In this document: positions 1 through 9,143 of the stretch, in pieces
How positions within the stretch are numbered: position 1 is the first letter of the stretch
Layout: every line of letters begins with the position of its first letter
Assembly: GCF_011745365.1 (NCBI RefSeq)
Contig: NW_024468910.1
Location: 3,872,068 to 3,936,067, forward strand
Direction: 5' to 3'
From: Cryphonectria parasitica EP155
Taxonomy: Eukaryota > Ascomycota > Sordariomycetes > Diaporthales > Cryphonectriaceae
Length of the DNA: 64,000 nucleotides
Program-made: the position numbers and the translations under genes
Notes under the pieces: generated by a model
What the model saw: only the letters and a program-made list of their open reading frames with translations
What the model was told of the DNA's origin: nothing
Database searches by the model: none

Positions 1-745
1 AACGGCCCGCATTAGTGGACACCTTGAGCGGGATCTCGTTGTTCTGCAGCGTCATGTCAGGTCAGCAACCTCACTCATTCTCATTGATCTTTTGCGCCTG
101 TCTCCCTCGTGTGCGCGTGGCCACCAGCGACTCACCGGCAGATGCTTCTCCCACCTGTCCATCACACCATCCACATCCAGCTCCGTGACAAGCTGGCTCG
201 GAATCCCCTGCCACGGCCAGTCGTCCCGGGCGGGGTCCTGTATGGGGAGCCTGTTGTCGAGGTCCGCCAGCCTGTAGCCATCCCTGTGGCCTAGGGACTC
301 CAGGACGTACTGGGGCCTGATGGAGGCCATACCTATGTGCAAGACGAAGTCGATGCGCGGCACACCGGTGAACTCGGGCCTCCAGAGCCTGGGGATCAAT
401 GCCCGAACGGCGCTGTACGTGACGCGCACCGGCTCCGGGTAGACCACGATGCGCACAGGCGGGAGGTCGGAGGCGGCGTCGCGAACAGAGTGAGGGCTCT
501 TAGCGTTCAGGATAGGGAGGAAAGAGGGGAGCGAGGAAGCGATATCCCAGCTCGGGTTGCGTGGAAAGTCGTTCTTAAAGGGCTAAATAGAAGGCTGAGG
601 GTTAGTGGAGGGCACTGTAGATGTGTGTGTGTGTGTGAGAGAGAGTGAGAGAGAGAGGGGGGGGGGGGGGGAGAGGTTCTGAACGTACACCAAAGCCGGT
701 CACCAGGACGATGAATTCGTCCTGAGACTTGTCTAGAGAACCCAT
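1..745 (-). CDS. Pyroglutamyl-peptidase I (peptidase C15), 3' part outside window
   Basis: Cysteine peptidase family that removes N-terminal pyroglutamate from peptides, normally cytosolic. Three exons are visible on the minus strand: 689-745, 136-582 and 1-43 (continuing off the left edge). Both introns have GT/AG ends and keep the frame: GTACGT...TTTAG at 583-688 and GTGAGT...CTGCAG at 44-135. Exon 1 gives VLVTGFG and exon 2 continues PFKNDFPRNPSW, rebuilding the family's N-terminal TGFGPF...NPSW motif. Exon 2 carries VYPEPVRVTYSAV, in the region of the catalytic Glu, and FVLHIGMA. Exon 3 carries LKVSTNAGR, which leads into the segment with the catalytic Cys, just outside the window. The start is ATG at 743-745, the first one before TGFGPF. 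Intron 1 is odd in holding GT and GA microsatellites and a G run. Family assignment is confident; activity cannot be judged without the 3' end. Confidence 0.88.
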
Positions 746-2266
746 GATGTCGCTCGTTTAGTTGGGCGTGGATGTTGGCAAGGATAGTAGTAAAGCCTGC
801 GATAAATTGCCGAGTCTGCGGCTTATATATACGTAAATGTATATATCCTGGATCTGACTGTGACAAGCTGAGGTCGTTAGCAAGTGACATATATGTATGA
901 GAGGGAAATTGACATACCAGCACAATTGACCTATCTACTCACAACCGGCAACGGGTAGGTTGTCTGTCCTCGACGATAGGAGGACTGAGAGAGATGAGTT
1001 CAGTTGGGAATGGAAGAGACAGACAAAACAGACACACAGACACTAACAGACAGGGCGCGTGATGAGGATAGACCGTCGTCGTCGTCGTCGATAAGGATTA
1101 TAGAATGGTCATATAAGCAAAGTAGGCGGTTCCGTCCATTTGATCAATCCGAGGAAGCAAGCTGTTGTGGCAAGTCCGTCCCCAAGGTCCGCTCCTCCCC
1201 GCATTCAGATACGCCACGGCATGCCGCGGAGCTAAAGTACAGGGCCAGACCAACCCGGGACCACAAACGCGGGCGAAAACTCGCACGAGACGAGACATTA
1301 CTCAAGTGTGGGAGGGATGGACGGACAACAGGATGGCCAGCACAGCACAGCACCACAAGAAGAGGAGAAACCGGCCAGCCGTGGTACTCCCCTCTCGTCT
1401 AATCAGCATCGAGTGCAGCAAGCACCAACGGACCCTGCAGCGTTGCACGACTTCCTCCATCTTCCCTGTATCGAGCAAATCACAACTCTGTGCAACGCTT
1501 CTGGAAGGCCCCATCTACTGCGGTAGCACACCTACAGTACTACAGCGGAACCCCGCTTGTCCCCCTCCTCCTCTTTCTCCAGCGCCTTTGCAGGGGGACG
1601 CAGTTATTCGAAGGCCATTTTGCCGGCAAATCGATGGACGGAAGCAACAGCCTGGATTAGCTAGGAAAGGGGGGGGGGGGGCGAGGAAAGAGACAGGGTT
1701 CAGGAGCAAGGCCCTGGACCCGGGTGGGGCCGGGCTTTTCCACTGAGCCGCCCCTCCTCTTTTCTCTCGTGTATTGTACAGATTCGCCATGCCATGGATG
1801 TAACCCTTCCTCTCAGATCATCTGGAAGGTTTCACGGATGGCCCCCAGCTTCGGATTACACATTGTTCAAGGTGTTGCAGCCCCCTCTTCTCTCGTTGAA
1901 CACTGGTGTTGACTTAGACGTGCAACTGCACTGGTAACAGTTCGTGACCCTCCCATTTTCCCCCTGGTCTGTCATCTCATACTCTTCATGACTATGGGCA
2001 AACATGGTGTTAGCATGTGTGCATCTTCAACTTTGATGATGTCCGGCGATCTCCGACGGCAGACAGCGGTGCTTTGCCCTGCCCTGTTCTTGAAGTTCAA
2101 GACATTTCAACACCAGTCTCACGAAACCATGTGAGGGTTTCTCTTCTCCCCTTTGTCTCTTTGACGATCTGTGTTATGGTGGGACACTCCCTAGGTCATG
2201 CGGCCAATGGGCTTCCATATCTGCGAGCACAGAGGTCCGTATGAGTGAAACTCAGTTTCGCTACAG
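746..2266. other. Intergenic region, no convincing gene
   Basis: Contains the upstream region of the peptidase gene, a (GTC)n run near 1075-1091 and a G run near 1670. Short open frames occur on both strands, but none has recognisable domains or a good splice model. A 38-codon coding-like stretch near 2017-2130 might belong to the relic downstream. Confidence 0.5.
822..829 (-). promoter_or_regulatory. Candidate TATA box of the pyroglutamyl-peptidase gene
   Basis: TATATAAG on the minus strand, about 77 bp upstream of the ATG at 745, followed further upstream by more TATA-like sequence. Position and sequence fit a core promoter. No transcript evidence is available. Confidence 0.35.
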
Positions 2267-2760
2267 ATCGTTGCTAAAGGCAACGTGGTGACCGTATTTT
2301 TGCATCCCAAGGATGGGAATGCGCATATCTGGTCCAACATACAAGACCATTCATTGTTAGACCGTGCAAGGCAAGCAGGCTTACCTTTGGAAAGTCACAG
2401 TAGCCTGCAAGTGTAATGGGGCTAGGTGACACTCCAGATTGGCGAAGCACCACCTCCAGCAGCCATCGGTAGGTTTTCTTGGTTGCAAAGTCTGATGATG
2501 GTGTCATCATACCAAATGGTTTCATATGCTATTGAGGAGGCATATCGTGATTTCCTCAGCTCAAAAAAGTCCACCTTCGGCAGCTCACGTCCCTGGCAGG
2601 TATGTCTCAGACCTCTTCCAAAGAGTCGGGTCTCAACTACCTTCATCTACTCCTGCAGGGTGACAATGTCTATCGGGAAGGCACATTAGATGCAGACTGG
2701 CCATTCCGTTCAAAAGGTCAAGTCGTTCTTGCCCTTGAAGGGAAGTGGCTATCAACATGA
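2267..2760 (+). pseudogene. Possible decayed or unpredicted multi-exon gene, unknown product
   Basis: I do not recognise the product. Three coding-like pieces lie in order. The first is 2267-2410 (48 codons, after a CTACAG acceptor-like site, containing HPKDGNAHIWSNIQDH). The second ends at 2599 with YRDFLSSKKSTFGSSRPWQ. The third is 2659-2760 with GDNVYREGTLDADWPFRSKG and a TGA stop. The last two are separated by a canonical 59-bp intron (GTATGT at 2600, CTGCAG ending at 2658) that joins them in phase 0. The join between the first and second pieces does not work in one frame: around 2490-2540 two overlapping frames both look coding-like and one ends in TGA. That suggests a frameshift, or an intron I have misplaced. 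It could also be chance. Confidence 0.3.
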
Positions 2761-2971
2761 GCTCTTGTGCAAGTAGAAAAGGGCGCAGGTGGTGCTTCTC
2801 CTGGAGGTCAGTCTTCTCAACAAAACAACATCATCAACATCAACTGCACAGCTCAGAGAGACGGCACTGAATTCATCATCCTCATCCTCATCATCATTCA
2901 ATTCTCGACAGGACGCAAACCGGCACAACCCCTTCGAGTAACTACAGCATCATTCTCTACCATCACTCAAG

Positions 2972-3850
2972 ATGCATTGTAACGCTCTACTCATCATCCT
3001 CAACCTACTGTTCTTGGGCCTTGCCAATGCCGCTCCAACTCCCAATGAGGTGCTGAAGGCCAGAGCAGACAGCAACACAGACTTAGCCAGCGTCATTTCA
3101 TCCCTCACCGCGGCCACAACAACCAAAATTGTCGCGCCCACACACACGGCGCCCTCCACCTGTACAACGTACTATCCCACCGTGCTGAGGCAGCTCCTTG
3201 AGGCTGTCCCGGATGTCATGCAAGAAAACACGGCCGGCACCACAAAGGCTTTCCACGTTGCCCAGTCCGTCTCCATGTCCGACGGAACCAAGTACAACCG
3301 CATCCAGCAGTACGTGGTCTTCGACGCCATCAAGCCCAGCTCTTGGGACTGCCAGCTGATGGTGTCATGGCCGGATGTCTCCCGTGGCAACATGAGCGTT
3401 GGCGTTTCGTCGCGCGAGGGAAGCTCGGCGACGTCTTCCCTCAGCCTCGACGTCTACGCCGCCAGCTACAACGCCAGCGCCTATGCATCCATGACGCAGC
3501 CCGAGGGTGCCAAGATCGGAACCCCCAATGACGGCCCCTTCGCTACGTGGGCCAGCATGATGGGTGCGTTGAGGATTGGCGGAAATTTGCTATCTGTCAA
3601 GGCGGATCGTGAGCAGGACCAGGACAAGGGCGTGAGCGCAGTCAATGCCAAGTTGACATACTTTAGCACTGTCGCTGTCAACCCTGGGGAGTACGGCATC
3701 ACTATCAACTCGGAAGCGTGTCCAACTTTGTCCAGCAACAGCCTCGAATTTCTGTTCGAGATCCCCGGCACCGACTCTCGTGATGCAAGCGTGAGCTTCC
3801 TGGCGGAGAAGGAGAAGGATGCCGGTGTCTATCTGCTCGCTGATTGCTAA
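2972..3850 (+). CDS. Secreted But2 C-terminal-domain-like protein
   Basis: Single-exon protein of 292 residues, ATG at 2972. Residues 1-20 form a signal peptide (hydrophobic core LLIILNLLFLGLANA, then APTP), so it is probably secreted. Residues about 60-292 resemble the fungal 'ubiquitin 3 binding protein But2 C-terminal' family: TCTTYYPTVLRQL at the start, VVFDAIKPSSWDCQLMVSWP in the middle, and a final Cys. In these fungi the domain is common in small secreted proteins, and any link with ubiquitin is unlikely outside the cell. Four Cys in the mature chain could form two disulfides, and NMS, NAS and similar sites may be N-glycosylated. The biochemical function is unknown. The gene call is firm; the family call is from remembered pattern. 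Confidence 0.75.
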   Translation: MHCNALLIILNLLFLGLANAAPTPNEVLKARADSNTDLASVISSLTAATTTKIVAPTHTAPSTCTTYYPTVLRQLLEAVPDVMQENTAGTTKAFHVAQSVSMSDGTKYNRIQQYVVFDAIKPSSWDCQLMVSWPDVSRGNMSVGVSSREGSSATSSLSLDVYAASYNASAYASMTQPEGAKIGTPNDGPFATWASMMGALRIGGNLLSVKADREQDQDKGVSAVNAKLTYFSTVAVNPGEYGITINSEACPTLSSNSLEFLFEIPGTDSRDASVSFLAEKEKDAGVYLLADC

Positions 3851-4345
3851 AGGAGCGAGCCTGGGGTATTCTGAGGAGAACTTGAGGTTGATAAAGCAGG
3901 GTGCGAGGAAGAAGGATGCAGATTGTTTTGAGAAGGGGGACTTGAAATTTCCAGAGCTTCAGTCAGTCGTTTGTCAAGAATACTGCTTCATGGAGGAGGA
4001 GCGGGAGGAAGAGAGTGTGTTACCGTGTTTATGAAAAAGGTATACTCTATGAAGAGCTTGTCAGAATCGCTAGATGTTTCCCGGCAGGTGCACAGTGTGT
4101 CTTCTGTCTCGTGCGCTATTCTGGTGCTTTCTCATCGTCTTCTGCACGCTGACTCTCATTATCAACCTCACGAGTAATAGATGACTTGTATCATGCCTGG
4201 TGACCTGTTTTGTTCTCCATTGTAAGAAGCCACAAGTCCAAGTAGAATTGATGAATTAAAAGGAAGAAAAAGAATAATGAAGAAGAAGACAATGGCCTTG
4301 ATACCAGACCATATCAATCAGAATGGGTATATGTATCCATCACCA
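3851..4345. other. Spacer between converging genes
   Basis: Holds the 3' ends of the But2-type gene (+) and the glycosyltransferase gene (-). Purine-rich near 4260-4300. No gene seen. Confidence 0.6.
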
Positions 4346-5542
4346 TCAGGGGAAATCCATAAATCCAGCCGACTCCCCATTTCTATCTACTAAATACCGC
4401 CAACGCCGCCTGTCAGCGCCCAACAACGACGCCGGCACGTCTGTGTTGTTCTCAATCCTATCAAAGACCTTTTCCCTGCGATCCCAAAGGTCCTGGCCTT
4501 TTCTCACCCGATCGATGATCCTTTCCCGGTCGCGGTACTCAGGGTCATCCAGGCGCATATGTGTCAACGAGTCCATGTCCCTGAGCAGCGCATCCACCGT
4601 TGAGAAGCATGACGAGCAGTGCCACCCGGCATTCCACAGGTCTCCCTCCACAGGCGACCGCCGCAGGGAGGCTAGGAATCTCCACCTAGTACCCTCACCG
4701 GATCGTAGATCGCGGGGCAAGATCGTGCCGTCGAATCCTTGAAACGTAGTTGCCTGCGGGTGGGGCCAGTGGACATCGCGGTGTCGAAACTGAAAGCTAT
4801 AGAAGTAGGACGCGCACCGCAGCGTTAGGCGCTGGGGTACCGTGCAAGCACGCAGGACAATGAGCGCCTCCGGGCGCACGATCTCGTCGACGTCCGACGC
4901 GAGCAGGATGTCGCCTTCTGTCGGTGCCTGGGCGCCGGTGAGGCGGGGAAAGACCCGTGTGAACAAGGCGTCGCGCTGGACGCCCTCGAGGTCCTCCCCC
5001 AACGACAGTCTCGGGTCGAAGACCGGCGGGTCCTCGAGCTTATGGTAGATGATCTTGTCGTGATAGGGCTTAAGCTTGTCCCAGCTGTCCCTCACAAGCA
5101 AAGACTTGTCCAGGCCCGTTGCTGTCCTGGGGCTCTCGGCGACCACGAAGTAATCCACGAAGTCGTAAGTGGTATTGAGGTGGATTTCCAGCCAGTCGAA
5201 TTCGTTGTTCACGATAAACAAATCGTATATCTTCCGCTTGCCGCTGCCCAGCCCCGGCTTCGGCACTGGCTTCCTGTCAAAGACCTCCAAGCCGTGCTCT
5301 CGACACACCGCCGTGGCGAATTGAGGCTGCGAGATGTCGGTAGAGCACAGCCGTTTCGTTGAGGAGATTGCAGCGGCGAGTTCTGTGGCTACTGAAGAAG
5401 CGGATATGGACATCTTGTGAGTGGGCCTGCTGTGGCGTCGGTGACCAAGGAGCAGGAGAAGGAAGAGGAGTGTCAAGGGTACAGTCAATAGCTTGGCTGC
5501 CCGGCTGACCTCGAGGACTCGGGGACGCAGTCTCATTCCCAT
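4346..5542 (-). CDS. Glycosyltransferase family 17 protein, type II membrane (MGAT3-like)
   Basis: 398 residues, single exon, ATG at 5540-5542. A short basic cytosolic tail is followed by a membrane anchor at about residues 17-33 (LLTVPLTLLFLLLLLG), so the catalytic part should face the Golgi lumen. The GT17 domain spans about residues 100-390: KIYDLFIVNNEFDWLEIHL, DFVDYFVVAESPRTATG, the metal-binding DVDE at 217-220 inside ILLASDVDEIVRPEAL, and WNAGWHCSSCF. Animal members (MGAT3) add bisecting beta-1,4-GlcNAc to N-glycans. Fungi do not make that structure, so the acceptor here is unknown. Length is ordinary for fungal members. Confidence 0.88.
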   Translation of the reverse strand: MGMRLRPRVLEVSRAAKLLTVPLTLLFLLLLLGHRRHSRPTHKMSISASSVATELAAAISSTKRLCSTDISQPQFATAVCREHGLEVFDRKPVPKPGLGSGKRKIYDLFIVNNEFDWLEIHLNTTYDFVDYFVVAESPRTATGLDKSLLVRDSWDKLKPYHDKIIYHKLEDPPVFDPRLSLGEDLEGVQRDALFTRVFPRLTGAQAPTEGDILLASDVDEIVRPEALIVLRACTVPQRLTLRCASYFYSFQFRHRDVHWPHPQATTFQGFDGTILPRDLRSGEGTRWRFLASLRRSPVEGDLWNAGWHCSSCFSTVDALLRDMDSLTHMRLDDPEYRDRERIIDRVRKGQDLWDRREKVFDRIENNTDVPASLLGADRRRWRYLVDRNGESAGFMDFP

Positions 5543-7084
5543 GACTCCAGAAAACCTAGTAGTCGGTCTAGCATTGATTTGCAGTAGCTCAGAGGAGAAT
5601 CAAATGACTGGAAGGTGACAGAAGGGAATAGCCAAGTGAGACCGAGGTTCGAGCGACTTGCTCATTCGGACAGTATCAACAAAATGATTGATGGATGACG
5701 AAATGGCAGCCAGTGAGATGTTGTTAACTGCATCACCGAGCCTGCCTTGCTGACCTGGTCTCACCAGAGGGAGCCGTAGAGTTCCAGCTTTGGAATGAGG
5801 CCTCGACGACATGCATGACACCGTCTTAGTGGCTTCCTTCCCTTGTAAGGGAAGCGGAAAGAGAGCACTGGGTCTTTCCTTATGACATTGATACTCTTTG
5901 ATGCGTCACACTAGATTTACCATCTGAGGAAGGAGCAAGTCAACGACCAACGGACCGTTCCACTGAACTCAGTGTTCAAATGTCTGCCCCTGCAGCGGAA
6001 GCACCACAGGCGTGGTCGACTTGCAAATAATTCTGAACAAGTCTCAACTTTTCAGGTCCCTGGACCAGTAAAGGTCTTAATATTTACAGCACGGACACAT
6101 ACATTTCAGGTTTGGCTTTGGACTTGCCCAGAGATCCGGTTCGGATCCTGAAGCTCTCAACCATCGTGACGTGACGTTGCCATCGATCCACAGTGGCCAC
6201 GAGATGATACCTGCTCCGGCACTGTATCATTATACAACAGCGCCTCGACTTGCGAGCACACGATGCTCTGGACAGGCGTATTCTCTCGATAAGCATATTG
6301 GTGTGCTGTGCGTATACGGCTGAGCAGGTGTCGAACTCGAGGCAAGCTTCCGGCCACCCGGCCCGGTCGGATCGCCTCCTGCTGCGATTCGCCCACGAGA
6401 CCGGCCAGGCATACACCACGGAATTTTGAGAGTTGAAATGCGCCCGCTGTATAGTATTGACGCTCGGACCGGGTCTTGTATTCACAAAAGGGAAGAAGAG
6501 ATAGGGCGCGGATGACAGGAGGCGCAACCGGCTGCATTGATGATGGGGAGGACCTAGGACAGGCAGGCTGATCACTCTGACGTGTCTGGCTCGTGTCCTT
6601 TTGGTCTTAATAGAGACAAAGATCCGTTCCTAAGCGAACGAAAGTCAGACATCTCGCCATGGACGTGCGTTGTTTGTGAGGTTGGCTTCCTAACGATGAC
6701 AAAGCACTCACAGCAAGAGAATGAATGTCCTAACCCTGAGACCAGTACGTGCGTGTGGTGGTGGTTGATTCCAGAGGCCAAGCAAGATCCTTCGTCTCCT
6801 CTCCCGAGACGATTGGAAAATTGTTACGTTTGAGTACCACGGCGGGTGACATCCAAGGTCTGCGAAAGGGGTCAGAATCTGGACGAGTGTCGGTCATGGT
6901 TTCTTTATCCCGCTGCATGCCGATGCCTGGTCCGACAACGGCACGCTATCTCTGCAGGGAGATCACAAAGGTCGCTGGGCCTCATCATGCCTTGTCGCAG
7001 AGGATATATTGGCCTGCCACTTCGCTCTCCTGTTACTCCTCGTCTGCTGCCACCTCATCTGCCGCCGGAGCCCATAGTGTCAAG
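5543..7084. other. Shared upstream region of the GT17 and threonine aldolase genes
   Basis: 1.5 kb between divergent genes. Open frames exist on both strands, including a 126-codon ATG frame at 6157-6537 (-). None matches a family I know or has supporting splice structure, so I read the stretch as promoter and untranslated leader. Confidence 0.5.
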
Positions 7085-8419
7085 ATGCCAGCCGCAAAGG
7101 AGAATGCATGGATCGGTTACCAAGGCGCAGCTGGCGTCGACCTGAGGAGTGAGTTGCCCTTTGCTCTCCTCCCTCCTCCAAACGAGAATGATCGACGACC
7201 AAAGCCGCTGATATGATATGCCTTTTCCTCAGGTGATACGCAGACGACGCCGACGCAGTCTATGCTGAATGCCATCATCAACACTACCCTGCTGGACGAT
7301 GTGCGCGAGGAGGACCAGACCACCCTCGACCTCGAGGCCCACTGCGCCTCACTCACGGGCAAGGAGGCAGGTCTCCTCATGCTCTCGGGTACAATGGGCA
7401 ACCAGGTTGCCCTGAGGGCCCTGCTGGCCCAGCCGCCTCATGGTGTGCTGTGTGACTACCGTTCTCACATTGTGAAATATGAAGCCGGAGGGTAAGTCCC
7501 CATCCGAGACAGAGTGAAGTGTGAGAGAGAGACAGAACGGAGGAGAATCCCACCAACCAGGGCAGCAAAACTGACGCACAGCAACACGCACAGTGTCGCA
7601 TCCCTCTCTGGCGCGCAGCTCGAGTGCGTCCGCCCCTCGAATGGCGTCTACCTGACCTTGGAGGAGATCCAGGAGCACGCCCACATCGTCGACAACGTGC
7701 ACTACTGCCCCACCCGCGTCATCTCCCTCGAGAACACGCTCAACGGCATGCTGATGCCCCTGTCCGAGGTGCAGCGCATCTCCGCCTGGGCGCGTGAGCA
7801 CGGCGTCCTGATGCACTGCGACGGCGCCCGGCTGTGGGAGGCTGCCGCCTCGGGCGCGGGCAGCCTGCAGGACTTTTCGGCCTGCTTCGACACGGTGACC
7901 CTGTGCTTCTCCAAAGGCCTGGGCGCCCCGATCGGGAGTATCCTGGTCGGCGCCAAGGACGTCATCCAGCGCGCCAGGTGGGTGCGCAAGTCCCTCGGCG
8001 GCGGCCTGCGCCAGGCCGGCGTCATCTCAGCCGCAGCCCGCGTCGCCGTCGACGAGACCTTCGGCGCGGGCCCCAGCGGCGAGGGCGGCCTTCTCAAGAA
8101 GAGCCACGAGGCGGCCCAGACAGTCCAGAAGATGTGGACCGACCTGGGCGGGAAGGTGGTCTACCCCGTGCACACCAACATGGTCTGGCTCGACCTCAAG
8201 GATGCCCGGTGTACGGACGACCGGATAACCGAGCTGGGCCAGGAGCAGGGCCTGTACCTCGACAGCGGGCGGATCGTGTGCCATTACCAGATTTATCAGA
8301 ACCGCGAGGTCGTGATGCCGAAGCTGGACAAGATTTTCAAGACGATCTTTGAGGAGAAGGGTAAGACTGGAGAGGGTGGTGGTGGCGGCGCCAGCGGATC
8401 AAAGCCACTATATAAGTAG
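7085..8419 (+). CDS. L-threonine (low-specificity) aldolase
   Basis: PLP enzyme cleaving L-threonine or L-allo-threonine to glycine and acetaldehyde, fold-type I, cytosolic. Exons are 7085-7148, 7233-7491 and 7594-8419, giving 382 residues, with introns GTGAGT...CTCAG and GTAAGT...CACAG. Splicing restores the family motifs: VDLRSDTQTTPTQSM across intron 1 and KYEAGGVASLSG across intron 2. Other landmarks are HCDGARLWEAA (the Asp binds the PLP ring nitrogen) and CFSKGLGAPIGS with the PLP lysine at about K215. The C-terminus adds a glycine-rich tail ending SGSKPLYK. The start is the first ATG in frame before NAWIGYQG. The frame stays open further upstream, but I see no targeting sequence there. 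Homologous to yeast GLY1; I cannot tell which paralogue. Confidence 0.93.
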
Positions 8420-9143
8420 TCAGTAATCAATTAGAACGCATGCAAGATAGACTTCTAATTAGATTGAATCATATTTACGGGACGTGTGTCTTTGGAATTG
8501 TGGAGGTTGCTTGGGAGGAAGGGGAGGGGGGCGGGTCTTAGATTGTGGCTGGCTGCCCAATTTTGGACACAATAGAGGAGACAACATGGTACATTCATTG
8601 TCTTATTGAGTACGGTGCAAAGAATGTTTTCCTGGCGTCTAAACAAGCATCTTATATAGTAATTTCAAAACACTCTAGCCCCCACCCTCCCAAGAAATAT
8701 GCCAGTCTACTGTTGGAAGCCAATCAAGCCAATCCTCTCTGCTGATGAATATGCGCAGCGAATAAACCTCCCAAAAGGATGAAGAGAGAAAGAAAAGAGA
8801 AGAAAATAAACAAATAATAGACCTCCGGCCAACCGCATACAAATGTAGTAGAAACACAAGTTGGCTGTCGCTTATTTCTAGAATGCACAAGCTTGAGCCT
8901 TTCCTGCTCACTTCAGGCACCCCTTACTCCCCCCCTTCAAGATCACACTGACCTTCTTTCCTTCTGTTTTTTTCTTTTTTTCTTCCCCCTTTTCCGAACT
9001 TCCTTCTTTCCTCTCCTCAACTTGGCTTCGAGCCAGAATGACTAGGTTTGACCCAACCCCTTTCCCTCATTGCAGCACTCTCATGCGACATCTGGGTGCT
9101 CCGTCCCTTGAAGAGGAGGCTGGTGAGGGGGTGGACGGTGACC
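8420..9143. other. Spacer between converging threonine aldolase and DGAT2 genes
   Basis: 3' flanks of two converging genes. A pyrimidine tract lies near 8955-9010. No gene seen. Confidence 0.6.

Noticed and set aside
6157..6537. 126-codon ATG frame on the minus strand between GT17 and threonine aldolase
   Set aside because: No domain, no introns and no homologue I recognise. An overlapping frame of similar length on the same strand makes chance likely.
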